A model generated the notes under the pieces. It was not told the DNA's origin and did not search any database. It saw only the letters and a program-made list of their open reading frames with translations. A DNA stretch of 64,000 nt. Source: Nocardiopsis sp. JB363 (GTDB lineage: Bacteria; Actinomycetota; Actinomycetes; Streptosporangiales; Streptosporangiaceae). Of the stretch, positions 52,830 to 61,758 are shown one piece after another. Position numbers and translations under genes: made by a program. Positions within the stretch are counted from its first letter, which is position 1; the number at the start of each line of letters is the position of its first letter. The DNA lies in contig NZ_FRFF01000053.1 in the NCBI RefSeq assembly GCF_900143625.1, forward strand, positions 1 through 64,000, given 5' to 3'.

Positions 52830-54545
52830 TCATTCGGCGAAGTACACGCCCTCGATCTCACCGAACGGGCCGGCGCGCAGGGTCAGCTCCTCCACCTCCG
52901 CGGATGGGGCGGGGAAAACCGCGATGAGCTGGTACTGGTTGTCCGGTTGCATCTCGTGGACCTCTTCGGCGAACCCGGCGTAGCTCTCCTCCATGCCGAA
53001 GTTCAGCTGGGTGACGTACCGGACCAGGTCGGTGTCGGGCTCCAGCAGCTGGAAGCCGCCCAGGGCACCCTGGCTGAAGTCGGCCGGCCCGCCGGGGGAG
53101 ACGGCGTCCTCGCCGCCCATGTCGGGCAGGACGGGCTCATCGCCGTTGTTGGTGAGGGTGACCGTGCTGATGACGTAGGCACCGTCGCGGCGCAGCGGGT
53201 GCACGTCCAGTTGGACGTCGTCGTCGGTCACGCTCTCGACGATCTCGGTGGTGTCGTCCTCGACGAAGGCCGCGGGCGGGTGGACGTGGCGTTCGCTGGA
53301 GCCGAGCGCCCCGTCCTCTCCTCCGCCCTCGCCGCCTTCGCCGTTCTCCTCGCTGGACCGGTCGACCCGGTAGGAGAACTCGACGCGTCGGTTGCGGGCC
53401 TCGGCCTCCTCGGTGTCCGAACCACCCTCCTCCGCGACGGGCTCGTCGGCGCCGCGACCCTCCACACTGAAGGACAGGTCGTCGGCCTCCCCCTCCAGGA
53501 TGTCGCGCACGGTCTCGGCGCGTTCCACGGACAGGTCCTGGTTGTAGTCGTCGCTCCCGGTGCCGTCGGTGTGCCCGATGACGGTGACCTCGGGGTCGTC
53601 GGGGTCGATGTTGCTTCGCAGGGTGGCCGCGGCCTCGCGAACGACCTCTTCGGCGTCCGAGGTGAGTTCGGCGGAGTCGAAGTCGAACATGACGTCGGAC
53701 TTGAGGGCGACGGTCTCGGTGTCGCCGTCTCGGGTGGTGGAGGCGACCTCGGAGTCGACGAAGCTCTCCATCTCCCCCACATACTCCTCCCAGCCGGGTT
53801 CGGGGCGTTGGTTCTCGAACTCGACGGTCTCGCCCGCGTCCGGGCCGTCGGCCACGGTCATGTCGGCGCCGTTGGGGTCGGCCGGATCGGGCTGTTCCTC
53901 GTCGACGTCGACCACCGGAATGCCGGTCATGGCGCCGAGGCCGCTGCCGACGAAGGTGATCTGTTCGACCTCCTCGGGCAGGCGGGGGAAGTAGCTCCGG
54001 TACTGGTTGGTGGCGTCCACCCGGACGGGGAAGACACCGTCGTCGGGCGGCACGGAACCGAAGGCATAACCTTCTTCGTCGGTGAGTGCCCAGAACGCCT
54101 GGCCGCTGACCGGGTCGATGAGGGTGTTGGGCATGGACAGGCTGCTGTCGATGCCTTGGAAGTGATCGACGAAGGTGTTGTCGTAGTACAGGACGGTGTA
54201 CTCGTCGGTGCGTTCCAGGCCGGTGATGGCGAAGCGCAGGGTGGAGTCCTGGCCGGACTCCTGGAAGATCCGGCCCTCACGGGTGTAGGGGAAGTCGGCC
54301 TCGACCTCGGGGCGCGGGTCCTCCTCGCCCGACTGTTCCTCGGCTGCTTGTTCCTCGGTCGTGGGCTCCGCCTGTTCGGGGTCCTCACCCTGGATGTCCC
54401 GGACGATACCGCAGCTCGACAGGGCGAGGGCGGCGATGGCCACCAACGCGGTGGTGGCCAGGAACCTGGCGCCGCCGGTTCGGGAACCGTCGTCTCGGCC
54501 GGTGGTGGCCCTGGCGGAGGGCTGGGAGTGCGGGGTGGGCGGCAT
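52830..54545 (-). CDS. OmpA-family domain lipoprotein
   Basis: A 571-residue surface lipoprotein. After a cytoplasmic basic stretch and a hydrophobic core, the lipobox LSSC lies near residue 45. An acidic Glu-rich linker follows. A domain of beta character occupies about 80-290, and an OmpA-like peptidoglycan-binding domain about 295-405 (DVMFDFDSAELTSDAEEVV, VIGHTDGTGSDDYNQDLSVE, ARNRRVEFSYR). A final Asp-rich domain of about 150 residues is of unknown fold. It probably tethers the membrane to peptidoglycan. In Gram-positives such proteins are found in actinobacteria. The start ATG has AAGGG upstream. Confidence 0.88.
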   Translation of the reverse strand: MPPTPHSQPSARATTGRDDGSRTGGARFLATTALVAIAALALSSCGIVRDIQGEDPEQAEPTTEEQAAEEQSGEEDPRPEVEADFPYTREGRIFQESGQDSTLRFAITGLERTDEYTVLYYDNTFVDHFQGIDSSLSMPNTLIDPVSGQAFWALTDEEGYAFGSVPPDDGVFPVRVDATNQYRSYFPRLPEEVEQITFVGSGLGAMTGIPVVDVDEEQPDPADPNGADMTVADGPDAGETVEFENQRPEPGWEEYVGEMESFVDSEVASTTRDGDTETVALKSDVMFDFDSAELTSDAEEVVREAAATLRSNIDPDDPEVTVIGHTDGTGSDDYNQDLSVERAETVRDILEGEADDLSFSVEGRGADEPVAEEGGSDTEEAEARNRRVEFSYRVDRSSEENGEGGEGGGEDGALGSSERHVHPPAAFVEDDTTEIVESVTDDDVQLDVHPLRRDGAYVISTVTLTNNGDEPVLPDMGGEDAVSPGGPADFSQGALGGFQLLEPDTDLVRYVTQLNFGMEESYAGFAEEVHEMQPDNQYQLIAVFPAPSAEVEELTLRAGPFGEIEGVYFAE

Positions 54546-54754
54546 GGAGGGTGCCCTTCTGTGTCTCTTTTGATCAACGCTGATTGAGACTCCGCCAACA
54601 CTGTGTTGGTTCAGGTCGGTTTCAGTTTTTCGTCAGAACGGCACCCGCCCGGGAGACCGCTTCTCTCTAGGTGTTGACTGTGGGGAACCGAATCGTCGGT
54701 CCCGCTCGCCGACACCCGTCCGTGCCCTCACACGGCATCCCCCGAGGAGCGCAG

Positions 54755-56740
54755 TTGCCGACCGCCCCCGACCGAAGACTCCCTGCCCGGACCTCCGCAC
54801 TGGTCCTGAGTCTGACCGCCCTCCCCCTGGCCGCGACCCTGTTGTTCGCCGCACCCGGCTCGGCGGCCCAAGCCTCCCCCGTGTCCCCTACGACCCAGGC
54901 GCCCGTCGCGGCACCGAGCGCCCCCACCCCCGAGGACCTCCAAGGCTTCCTGGACACCCGGGTCCCCGAACTGTTGGCGCGGTACGACGTGCCGGGTGCC
55001 GCGGCGGCCGTCGTCGCCGACGGCGCCCCGGTCGCGTCGGGCACCTACGGGTACGCCGACCCCTCCGATGAGACCCCCTACACCGAAGAGCACCTGCTCC
55101 CCACCGGTTCGGTCGCCAAGTCCTTCACCGCCGTCGCCGTCCTCCAGCTCGTCGACGAGGGCGTCCTCGACCTGGACGAGGACGTCAACGCCTACCTTCC
55201 CGAACAGGCACGGCTCCCCGACACCTTCGACGAACCCGTCACCCTCCACCACCTGCTCACGCACACCGCGGGGTTCGAGGACCGGCTCGGCGGCACCGCG
55301 GTGACCGACCCCGACGACCTGCTCGCCCTGGACGAGTACGTCCTCGATACCGACGTGGAGCGGGTCCACCCGCCGGGCCGGTACTCCCTGTACTCCAACC
55401 ACGGGGTCACCCTGGCCGGGTACATCGTGCAGCAACAGACCGGCATCCCCTTCGCCGACGGTCTCCGGGAAACCCTCTTCGACCCTCTCGGGATGACCGA
55501 CACCGCTTTCGTGCAGCTCTCGGAGGTGGACCCGGAACGGCTGCCCACGCCCCACCACCCCGACGGAAGCCGGGCGGCCGACCTGTACCTGCACCAGACC
55601 CCGGCGGGCGCGGCGGTCACGACCACCGCCGACATGGCCCGTTTCATGACGGCACTGCTCTCGCAGGGTGAACTGGACGGAACGCGCGTACTTTCGGCGT
55701 CCTCGGTCGACGCCATGTTCGAATCGCAGTGGGCCCTCACCTCGGCGGCGAGCGGAGTGGGCTACGGCACCTGGGAGTACCGCCAGGAGTCCCCGCGCGT
55801 GGTCGGACACTCCGGCGACCTCCCCGGGCACCACGCCGAGTACTTCCTCGTCCCCGAAACGGGCCTGGGGTTGTTCCTCAGCAGCAACGCGATCGTCGGA
55901 CCCGACAGCGAGGTCACCGATCACCTCATCGAGTTCCGGGGCGACCTGCGTCGCACCTTCCTCGACGCGTTCGCGCCGCCGAACACCTCGGTGCCGGCCG
56001 ACCCCGACGCCGAGGTGGACCTGAACCGGTACACCGGCACGTTCCTGAATCTGCGTCTGTCGGAGTCCGAGGCCTCCCGGTTGCGCGCGCTCAGCACGTT
56101 CGTCCTGGTGGACAGCGCCCCCGGAGGCGGGTTGACGGTGGCCTCCGGACCGGGGGCCCCGTTGACCATGCGTCCGGCGGGCAACGGGGTGTTCGTCAGT
56201 GAGGACGGGCTCCACCGGGTGGTGTTCGGCGAGGGCTCCGAGGAGGCCTCGTCCCTGATGTTCACCGGGAGCGCGATCACCACCTACGAGCGGGTCGGTC
56301 CACTGAGCAACCCCCTCGTGCACCAGAGTGTTCTGTCCGTGTCCCTGTTGGTCCTGGCCACCTGTCTGGTGTGGCCGCTCACCGCGCTGGTCCGCCGGCT
56401 CAGGAAGCGACCGCCCCACGCCCCCCGTCGAGCGCTCTGGGCCCGCCTCACCGCGTTCGCCGCACTGCTCGGGTCCGGCGTGACGTTCGGGGCCGTGGGC
56501 TACGTCAGTGTCGACATGGACGCCTCCTACCGGTGGTTGTTCGAGGGCTCGCCCATGCTGGGCCTGCCGTTGCTGCTGACCGCGCCGTTCCTGCTGGGGA
56601 TGGTGGTGTGGGCGGTCATGGCCTGGGCCGGCCGTTGGTGGAGCGTCGTCGGTCGGATCCACTACTCGTTCATCGCCCTGACCGGGCCGGCGCTCCTGGC
56701 GTTCGGTGTGTACTACCGGCTGCTGTGGCCCCTGAACTGA
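54755..56740 (+). CDS. Serine hydrolase (beta-lactamase/PBP class C family) with C-terminal membrane segments
   Basis: A 661-residue secreted or membrane serine hydrolase. A signal peptide is followed by the catalytic S-x-x-K in PTGSVAKSF (Ser119, Lys122), the second motif YSN (about Tyr213, in RYSLYSNHG) and an HSG-type third motif in VVGHSGDLPGH. A small beta domain then leads to about four membrane segments near the end (VSLLVLATCLVWPLTALVRR, LTAFAALLGSGVTFGAVGYV and others). The layout resembles FmtA/EstB-like peptidases or esterases that act on cell-wall components. TTG 54755 is the likely start because GAGGAG lies 5 nt upstream. A short paralogous fragment lies 210 bp downstream. Confidence 0.9.
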   Translation: MPTAPDRRLPARTSALVLSLTALPLAATLLFAAPGSAAQASPVSPTTQAPVAAPSAPTPEDLQGFLDTRVPELLARYDVPGAAAAVVADGAPVASGTYGYADPSDETPYTEEHLLPTGSVAKSFTAVAVLQLVDEGVLDLDEDVNAYLPEQARLPDTFDEPVTLHHLLTHTAGFEDRLGGTAVTDPDDLLALDEYVLDTDVERVHPPGRYSLYSNHGVTLAGYIVQQQTGIPFADGLRETLFDPLGMTDTAFVQLSEVDPERLPTPHHPDGSRAADLYLHQTPAGAAVTTTADMARFMTALLSQGELDGTRVLSASSVDAMFESQWALTSAASGVGYGTWEYRQESPRVVGHSGDLPGHHAEYFLVPETGLGLFLSSNAIVGPDSEVTDHLIEFRGDLRRTFLDAFAPPNTSVPADPDAEVDLNRYTGTFLNLRLSESEASRLRALSTFVLVDSAPGGGLTVASGPGAPLTMRPAGNGVFVSEDGLHRVVFGEGSEEASSLMFTGSAITTYERVGPLSNPLVHQSVLSVSLLVLATCLVWPLTALVRRLRKRPPHAPRRALWARLTAFAALLGSGVTFGAVGYVSVDMDASYRWLFEGSPMLGLPLLLTAPFLLGMVVWAVMAWAGRWWSVVGRIHYSFIALTGPALLAFGVYYRLLWPLN

Positions 56741-56953
56741 CGTAAGCGGATCGCCACTCGCGACCGGGGGTCGTACGTCTCCTACGTGCGCGCCCTCGGT
56801 CGGGCACTACAGCACGTCCCACCCCCGGAACGGGCACGTGCGCCAGTGACCCGTCGGGGCCCGCTTCCCTAACCTTGTGGGAAGTTCAGTGCCACCACGT
56901 CATGGAGCCCTCCCGATGCGTCCACACCCCCGCGCGCTCAGCGCCTGCCTGGC

Positions 56954-57070
56954 CGGTACTCCGCCTACTCCAACTACGGAACCGGGCCGGCCGGGTTCGT
57001 GGTCCGGGAGATGAGCAGGGTGCCGTTCGAGGAGTACGTGGAGCGGAACGTGTTCGCGCCGCTGGGCTGA
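56954..57070 (+). pseudogene. Remnant of a serine hydrolase gene
   Basis: Thirty-eight codons plus a stop read RYSAYSNYGTGPAGFVVREM and then PFEEYVERNVFAPLG. This corresponds to the YSN-motif segment of the intact hydrolase just upstream (RYSLYSNHG, then PFADGLRETLFDPLG). Nothing of the catalytic S-x-x-K region precedes it. A short ATG-led piece at 56916 (MRPHPRALSACLAG) in another frame looks like the start of a signal peptide. The two pieces suggest internal deletion of a paralogue. Confidence 0.75.
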
Positions 57071-57162
57071 ACCGGCCTTCGTGAATCGGCCTTCGTGAAT
57101 CGATCGACAAAAACGCCGACCAAAGGTTGGTCAAGACCTCATCACGGGAACACTGGACGGTA

Positions 57163-57195
57163 GGGCCCGCCCCCACCCCCTTGGGGGACGGGCCC
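57163..57195. terminator. Hairpin downstream of the dehydrogenase operon (distal)
   Basis: The outer arms GGGCCCG and CGGGCCC (7 bp) enclose an inner CCCCC/GGGGG pairing. It is the second of two stacked hairpins in the gap between the hydrolase remnant and the E2 gene. Confidence 0.5.
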
Positions 57196-57222
57196 GTCCA
57201 CGTGTTCGACGGGCGAACGTGA

Positions 57223-57255
57223 AGGGGCCGGCGCACCCACGGTGCGCCGGCCCCT
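57223..57255 (-). terminator. 15-bp terminator of the 2-oxoacid dehydrogenase operon
   Basis: A perfect 15-bp stem (arms AGGGGCCGGCGCACC and its complement) with a 3-nt loop lies 38 bp past the E2 stop. Confidence 0.85.
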
Positions 57256-57292
57256 CGCTCTTCCAGGGTCGAAAATTCGACTCCTACAGGGT

Positions 57293-58732
57293 CTAACCCC
57301 AAGCCAGAGCGGTCAGCTCCGGGTCCTCCAGCGCGGTGCCGATGTCCCGCAGCACCTTGGATCCCAGCTCACCGTCGACCAACCTGTGGTCGAAGGAGAG
57401 CGACAGGGTGGTGACCTTGCGGATCTTCAGCTCGCCCTTGTGCACCCAGGGCATGTCGCGGATCTGACCGAAGGCGAGGATGGCGGCCTCGCCCGGGTTG
57501 ATGATCGGTGTCCCGGCGTCCACCCCGAACACACCGACGTTGGTGATGGTGATCGTGCCCTGGGACATGTCGGCCGGGGTGGTCTTGCCCGAGCGCGCCG
57601 TGTCCGTGAGCTCCTTCAGGGACGCCGCCAGTTCCGGAAGGGTCTTGGCGTCGGCGTCCTTGACGTTGGGCACCACCAGTCCGCGCTCGGTGGCGGCCGC
57701 GATCCCCAGGTTCACGTAGTTCTTCACCACGATCTCCTGGTTCTCCTCGTCCCAGGACGCGTTGACGTCCGGGTGCCGTCGGATGGCCATGAGCAGGGCC
57801 TTGGCCACCAGCAGCAGCGGTGACACCTTGACGTCGGCGAAGTCCGGGCGCTCGCGCAGGCGGGCGACGGCCTTCATCGTCTTGGTGACGTCCACCTGAA
57901 GGAACTCGGTGACGTGCGGGGCGGTGAACGCGCTGTTCACCATGGCCGCGGCGGTGTGCTTGCGCACGCCCTTGATCGGCACCCGGCGTTCACGCGCGCT
58001 GCGGTCCGACGCGGGCGTGGCCTCCGGCGCCGAGGTGGCAGCGGGCTCCTCGGTCGCGGGGACCTGGGGCGCCTCGGCCGCGGTACGCACGTCCTCGCGG
58101 GTGACGACGCCGCCCTTACCGGTGGGCGTCACCGTCGCCAGGTCCAGACCGAGGTCCTTGGCGAGCTTGCGCACCGGTGGTTTGGCCAGCGGGCGACCCA
58201 CCGGACCCGAAGCGGGCGCCGGACCGGCGGGAGCGGCCATCACGCCGGGGGTGCCCGCCGGAGCGGGCTCGCTGAGCTTGGGCGGTGGTGCGGACACCGG
58301 CGCCGTGGGGGTGGGGCGACGGCGGGCGCGGCGCTGGGTGGAAGCCGCCTTCTCGCCGTAGCCGACCAGCGGCTTCTCCCGCTCCTCGGTCACCTCGGCG
58401 GCGCCGTCGGCACCACCATGGGCACCACCGTCGGCGGCACCGGAGGCACCCGTGCCGCCGGTTCCGTCGTCCACGGTGATGATGACCGAACCGACCTCGA
58501 CCGTCTCGCCCTCGGCGGCCATCAGCTCCTTGACCGTCCCGGAGAACGGGCAGGGCAGCTCGACGACGGCCTTGGCGGTCTCGATCTCGCAGATCATCTG
58601 ACCATCGGTGACCTTGTCGCCCGGTTGGACGTACCAGGTGAGAAGCTCGGCCTCGATCAGGCCTTCACCGACGTCGGGCAGTTTGAACGCGTGCACGCCG
58701 TCGACCGCGGGCGTGCTCTTCTGAATCGCCAT
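57293..58732 (-). CDS. 2-oxoacid dehydrogenase E2 (dihydrolipoyl acyltransferase)
   Basis: A 479-residue E2. The lipoyl domain spans 1-90 with the lipoylated Lys in EIETAKAVVEL. A Pro/Ala linker leads to an E1/E3-binding domain near 175-215 (VRKLAKDLGLDLATVTPTGK). The catalytic domain ends with the HxxxDG motif in SFDHRLVDGELG. A single lipoyl domain and the PFSGTVKELMAAEGETVEVG layout are close to the actinobacterial branched-chain/pyruvate-type E2 (BkdC). It transfers acyl groups to CoA. It is the last gene of the E1alpha-E1beta-E2 operon, 19 bp after E1beta. No E3 gene is present. Confidence 0.94.
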   Translation of the reverse strand: MAIQKSTPAVDGVHAFKLPDVGEGLIEAELLTWYVQPGDKVTDGQMICEIETAKAVVELPCPFSGTVKELMAAEGETVEVGSVIITVDDGTGGTGASGAADGGAHGGADGAAEVTEEREKPLVGYGEKAASTQRRARRRPTPTAPVSAPPPKLSEPAPAGTPGVMAAPAGPAPASGPVGRPLAKPPVRKLAKDLGLDLATVTPTGKGGVVTREDVRTAAEAPQVPATEEPAATSAPEATPASDRSARERRVPIKGVRKHTAAAMVNSAFTAPHVTEFLQVDVTKTMKAVARLRERPDFADVKVSPLLLVAKALLMAIRRHPDVNASWDEENQEIVVKNYVNLGIAAATERGLVVPNVKDADAKTLPELAASLKELTDTARSGKTTPADMSQGTITITNVGVFGVDAGTPIINPGEAAILAFGQIRDMPWVHKGELKIRKVTTLSLSFDHRLVDGELGSKVLRDIGTALEDPELTALAWG

Positions 58733-58751
58733 GTCTTGCGGTTTCCCCGAT

Positions 58752-59732
58752 CTAGTACGCGAACGCCCGGTCGACCCCGTCCAGGACGCGGTCCAGGTCC
58801 GGCAGGTAGTGCTCCTCCAGCCTGGACTGCGGGTAGGGGGTGTCGAACGCGGCCACGCGGATGACCGGCGATTCGAGGTGGTAGAAACACTCCTCGGTGA
58901 CCCGCGCGGCGATCTCCGCGCCGGGGCCGCCGGTGAGGGTGGCCTCGTGCGCGACCACCAGGCGACCGGTGCGCTTCACGGACTCGGTGATGGTGGCGTA
59001 GTCGATCGGTGAGAGCGAGCGCACGTCGATGACCTCGATCGAGTGGTCGACGTCGGCCTCGGCGGCCTGCAGGGCGGTCTTGATCATCGGACCGTAGGCG
59101 AGCAGCGTGCAGTCGGTGCCCGGGCGGGCGATACGCGCCGCGCCCATCGGGGTGACCGCGTCGATCGAGACTCCGGTGTCGACCTCGGCCTTCTCGTAGT
59201 AGCGCCGCTTGGGCTCCAGGAAGATCACCGGGTCGTCGGATCGAACGGCCTGCTGGATCATCCAGTAGGCGTCCTCCGGGTTGGCGACGCTGACCACGCG
59301 CAGACCGGCGGTGTGCTGGAAGTACGCCTCGGGCGACTCGCTGTGGTGCTCGACCGCGCCGATGCCGCCGCCGTAGGGGATGCGCATGACCACGGGCATG
59401 CTGAGCTTGCCCGCCGAACGACGGCGCATCTTCGCCAACTGGGTGAAGGTCTGGTTCGCGGCGGGGAAGAAGAAGCCGTCGAACTGGATCTCCACCACGG
59501 GGCGGTAGCCCCGCATCGCCATACCGATGGCGGTGCCGACGATGCCGGACTCGGCCAGCGGGGTGTCGATGACCCGGTCGGCGCCGAAGTCCTTGTGCAG
59601 TCCGTCGGTGACGCGGAAGACGCCGCCGAGCCTGCCGACGTCCTCGCCCATGACGAGGACCTTCGGGTCGTGTTCCATCGAGGCGCGCAGGCCCGCGTTG
59701 ATGGCCTTACCGATCGTGAGGTTGGTTCCCAT
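58752..59732 (-). CDS. 2-oxoacid dehydrogenase E1 component, beta subunit
   Basis: A 326-residue transketolase-like beta subunit. Family segments are the N-terminal LVMGEDVGRLGGVFRVTDGL, DTPLAESGIVGTAIGMAMRG, PVVEIQFDGFFFPAANQ, RIPYGGGIGAVEHHSESPEA and the C-terminal HEATLTGGPGAEIAARVTEE. It forms an alpha2beta2 heterotetramer with the alpha subunit encoded 3 bp upstream. The sequence is close to both pyruvate- and branched-chain-type enzymes; substrate choice is not resolved. Confidence 0.94.
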   Translation of the reverse strand: MGTNLTIGKAINAGLRASMEHDPKVLVMGEDVGRLGGVFRVTDGLHKDFGADRVIDTPLAESGIVGTAIGMAMRGYRPVVEIQFDGFFFPAANQTFTQLAKMRRRSAGKLSMPVVMRIPYGGGIGAVEHHSESPEAYFQHTAGLRVVSVANPEDAYWMIQQAVRSDDPVIFLEPKRRYYEKAEVDTGVSIDAVTPMGAARIARPGTDCTLLAYGPMIKTALQAAEADVDHSIEVIDVRSLSPIDYATITESVKRTGRLVVAHEATLTGGPGAEIAARVTEECFYHLESPVIRVAAFDTPYPQSRLEEHYLPDLDRVLDGVDRAFAY

Positions 59733-59735
59733 GGC

Positions 59736-60851
59736 CTAACGGCCCCCTTCCGCGCCGGCGCCTTCGAACGAGGCCAGGTAATCGGCGAACTCGGACCGCT
59801 GGTGGTCGATGTGGACGTTGGGTTCGGCGTAGACCTCGTGGAAGATGTCCAGCGGCTCGGGGTCGGCCATGGAGCGGCACTGGGTGCGCACCATCTCGCC
59901 GACCTTGTCGGCCTCTTCGTCGATCCGGGCGAAGAACGCCTCGTCCGCCAGCTCGTACAGTTCGAGGTGGTTGCGGACCCGCAGGATCGGGTCCTTGGCC
60001 TTCCACTCGTCGAGTTCGGCCGCGTCCCGGTAACGGGAGGGGTCGTCGTTGGTGGTGTGGGCGCCCATCCGGTAGGTGAACGCCTCGACCAGCGTGGGGC
60101 CTTGGCCGGTGCGCGCGTTGTCCATCGCGGCGCGGGTCACGGCCAGGCAGGCGAGGACGTCGTTGCCGTCCACCCGCACGCCCGGGAATCCGAAGCCGGC
60201 GGCGCGCTTGTAGATCGGCACGCGGGCCTGACGCTCCAGGGGCTCGGAGATGGCCCACTGGTTGTTCTGGCAGAAGAACACGACCGGGGCGTTGTTCACC
60301 GCGGCGAAGTTGAACGACTCGTTGGTGTCGCCCTGGCTGGTGGCTCCGTCGCCGAAGTAGGAGATGACGGCACTGCCGTCTTCGCCCACGGCACCGTCGC
60401 GCTGGATGCCCATGGCGTAGCCGGTGGCGTGCAGGGCCTGGCTGCCGATGACGATCGTGTACAGGTGGAAGCCGTACTCGTGCGGGTCCCAACCGCCGTT
60501 GGTGACCCCGCGGAACATGCCGAGGAGTTCCTTCGGCTCGATGCCGCGGCACCAGGCGACGCCGTGCTCACGGTAGGAGGGGAAGGCCATGTCGTCGGGG
60601 CGCAGGGCGCGGGCGGAGCCGATCTGCGCGGCTTCCTGGCCCAGGAGAGAGGCCCACAGGCCCAACTCGCCCTGGCGCTGGAGGGAGACGGCCTCACTGT
60701 CGACCCGGCGGACCAGAACCAGGTCGCGGTACAGGGCGCGGATCTCCTCCGCGCTGATGTCCAAGGGGTAGTCGGGGTGCTCCTTGAGCTCCCCCTCCGG
60801 TGTCAGGAGCTGGATAAGCTCCGGTTCCTCGTGCGCGGCGGTTTGCGACAC
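59736..60851 (-). CDS. pdhA: 2-oxoacid dehydrogenase E1 component, alpha subunit (pyruvate/branched-chain type)
   Basis: A 371-residue thiamine-diphosphate-binding subunit. The TPP motif GDGATSQGDTNESFNFAAV with NN after a hydrophobic strand is intact, and LGQEAAQIGSARAL, SYREHGVAW and the phosphorylation-loop-like MGAHTTNDDPSRYRD are present. It decarboxylates a 2-oxoacid and passes the acyl group to E2. The GTG at 60851 has GAGGAG 5 nt upstream, giving an N-terminus of SQTAAHEEPELIQLLTPEG. The name pdhA is by usual annotation; a branched-chain role (bkdA) is equally plausible in actinobacteria. Confidence 0.92.
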   Translation of the reverse strand: MSQTAAHEEPELIQLLTPEGELKEHPDYPLDISAEEIRALYRDLVLVRRVDSEAVSLQRQGELGLWASLLGQEAAQIGSARALRPDDMAFPSYREHGVAWCRGIEPKELLGMFRGVTNGGWDPHEYGFHLYTIVIGSQALHATGYAMGIQRDGAVGEDGSAVISYFGDGATSQGDTNESFNFAAVNNAPVVFFCQNNQWAISEPLERQARVPIYKRAAGFGFPGVRVDGNDVLACLAVTRAAMDNARTGQGPTLVEAFTYRMGAHTTNDDPSRYRDAAELDEWKAKDPILRVRNHLELYELADEAFFARIDEEADKVGEMVRTQCRSMADPEPLDIFHEVYAEPNVHIDHQRSEFADYLASFEGAGAEGGR

Positions 60852-60900
60852 GTCGCTCCTCGGGTTCTCGGGGCCGACTTCGCGTGGGTGAACGCTGGCC

Positions 60901-60915
60901 GACCGTTTAACGGTC
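60901..60915. promoter_or_regulatory. 15-bp dyad upstream of the dehydrogenase operon
   Basis: GACCGTT-T-AACGGTC is a perfect 7+1+7 inverted repeat, 50 bp before the E1alpha GTG. Its position in the leader or promoter makes it a candidate operator. The cognate regulator is unknown. Confidence 0.4.
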
Positions 60916-61428
60916 CATGCGCGCTCCCAGGGTGTCGGGAGGGTCATGGACAGTCCTGCCCACATCGTGACAGACCTCACCATGGTGTGCGCAAGCCCCC
61001 GGCGACACCTTTTACGCGGCGCGACCCATGTTCCCGGACCCGTGACCAGGATGATTAGCAGGGGTTCCTAGCATCTACAAGGACTTCCAACAACTTTTCG
61101 GGCACGCGGACACAACGAGTCGGGAACCCCTGCGCCGGATGCCGCTGACGCGGGCACGGGCACGGGCACCGATCCCGCCACGCGGCGAACGGACCTCCAC
61201 CCACACCTCGGGGGCGGCCCGTTGGAGTTCGCGCGCGCCCCGTCTTGGTGCGCGTGTGGAAGTGGTAGAGCGTGCGGCCGGTGATCAGGGTGAAGGGGTT
61301 ACTCCTCGCCGGGTTCCTCGTGCGGAGGCACGTACTCCACGGCCTTGATCATCGCCGGCCCCTCGGGGTTGGACGCGCGATGCTCCACCTCTTTCGAGGG
61401 CGCCCCCGCGACGAGGTCCTTTCACGGG

Positions 61429-61458
61429 TTGATAGGCAAGCATCTGCTTGCCTATAGT
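61429..61458 (+). promoter_or_regulatory. arsR promoter with embedded 24-bp palindromic operator
   Basis: TTGATA (61429-61434) and TATAGT (61453-61458), 18 bp apart, form a sigma70-type promoter. Between and over them lies a perfect inverted repeat with arms ATAGGCAAGCA and TGCTTGCCTAT around TC (61432-61455). The -10 ends 6 nt before the ATG at 61465 and no ribosome-binding site is present, so the transcript should be leaderless. The ArsR protein encoded next would block RNA polymerase directly. Confidence 0.8.
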
Positions 61459-61464
61459 GTTCGC

Positions 61465-61758
61465 ATGGCCGATGACATCTTCAAGGCCTTGGCCGACCCC
61501 ACGCGACGGACGATCCTCGACGAACTCACCGAACGATCCGGGCAGACCCTGTTCGAGCTCTGCGGACGGCTGACCATGAAGCACCAGCTCACCATGTCCC
61601 GGCAGGCCGTTTCCCAGCACCTGTCGGTACTGGAGGAAGCCGGGCTCGTCGAGAGCCGACGCGAGGGGCGTTACAAGTTCCACGACATCGATCCGGAGCC
61701 GCTGCGACACATCACCGCGCGGTGGATCCGGCCCGACACGGGAGAAGGCACATCATGA
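61465..61758 (+). CDS. ArsR-family transcriptional repressor
   Basis: A 97-residue winged-helix protein of the SdpR/ArsR type: MADDIFKALADPTRRTILDEL, recognition helix TMSRQAVSQHLSVLEEAGLV, wing SRREGRYKFHDI. It lacks the Cys-rich metal site (ELCVCDL) of arsenic sensors, having only FELCGRL, so metal sensing is doubtful. It is autoregulated through the palindrome that overlaps its promoter (inference). The stop overlaps the VOC start (ATGA), so the two are coupled. Confidence 0.92.
   Translation: MADDIFKALADPTRRTILDELTERSGQTLFELCGRLTMKHQLTMSRQAVSQHLSVLEEAGLVESRREGRYKFHDIDPEPLRHITARWIRPDTGEGTS

Larger units (their letters stand above)
60852..61464. other. Gene-free divergent region between the dehydrogenase operon and the arsR operon
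   Basis: A 613-bp region. It holds the leader and promoter of the dehydrogenase operon (with a 15-bp dyad at 60901-60915) and, at its right end, the arsR promoter/operator. Reading frames at 61139-61348 and 61272-61457 have no coding character or ribosome-binding site. Confidence 0.5.

Noticed and set aside
61139-61457. Small plus-strand frames upstream of arsR
   Set aside because: They overlap the arsR promoter, lack ribosome-binding sites and have shadow-type composition.
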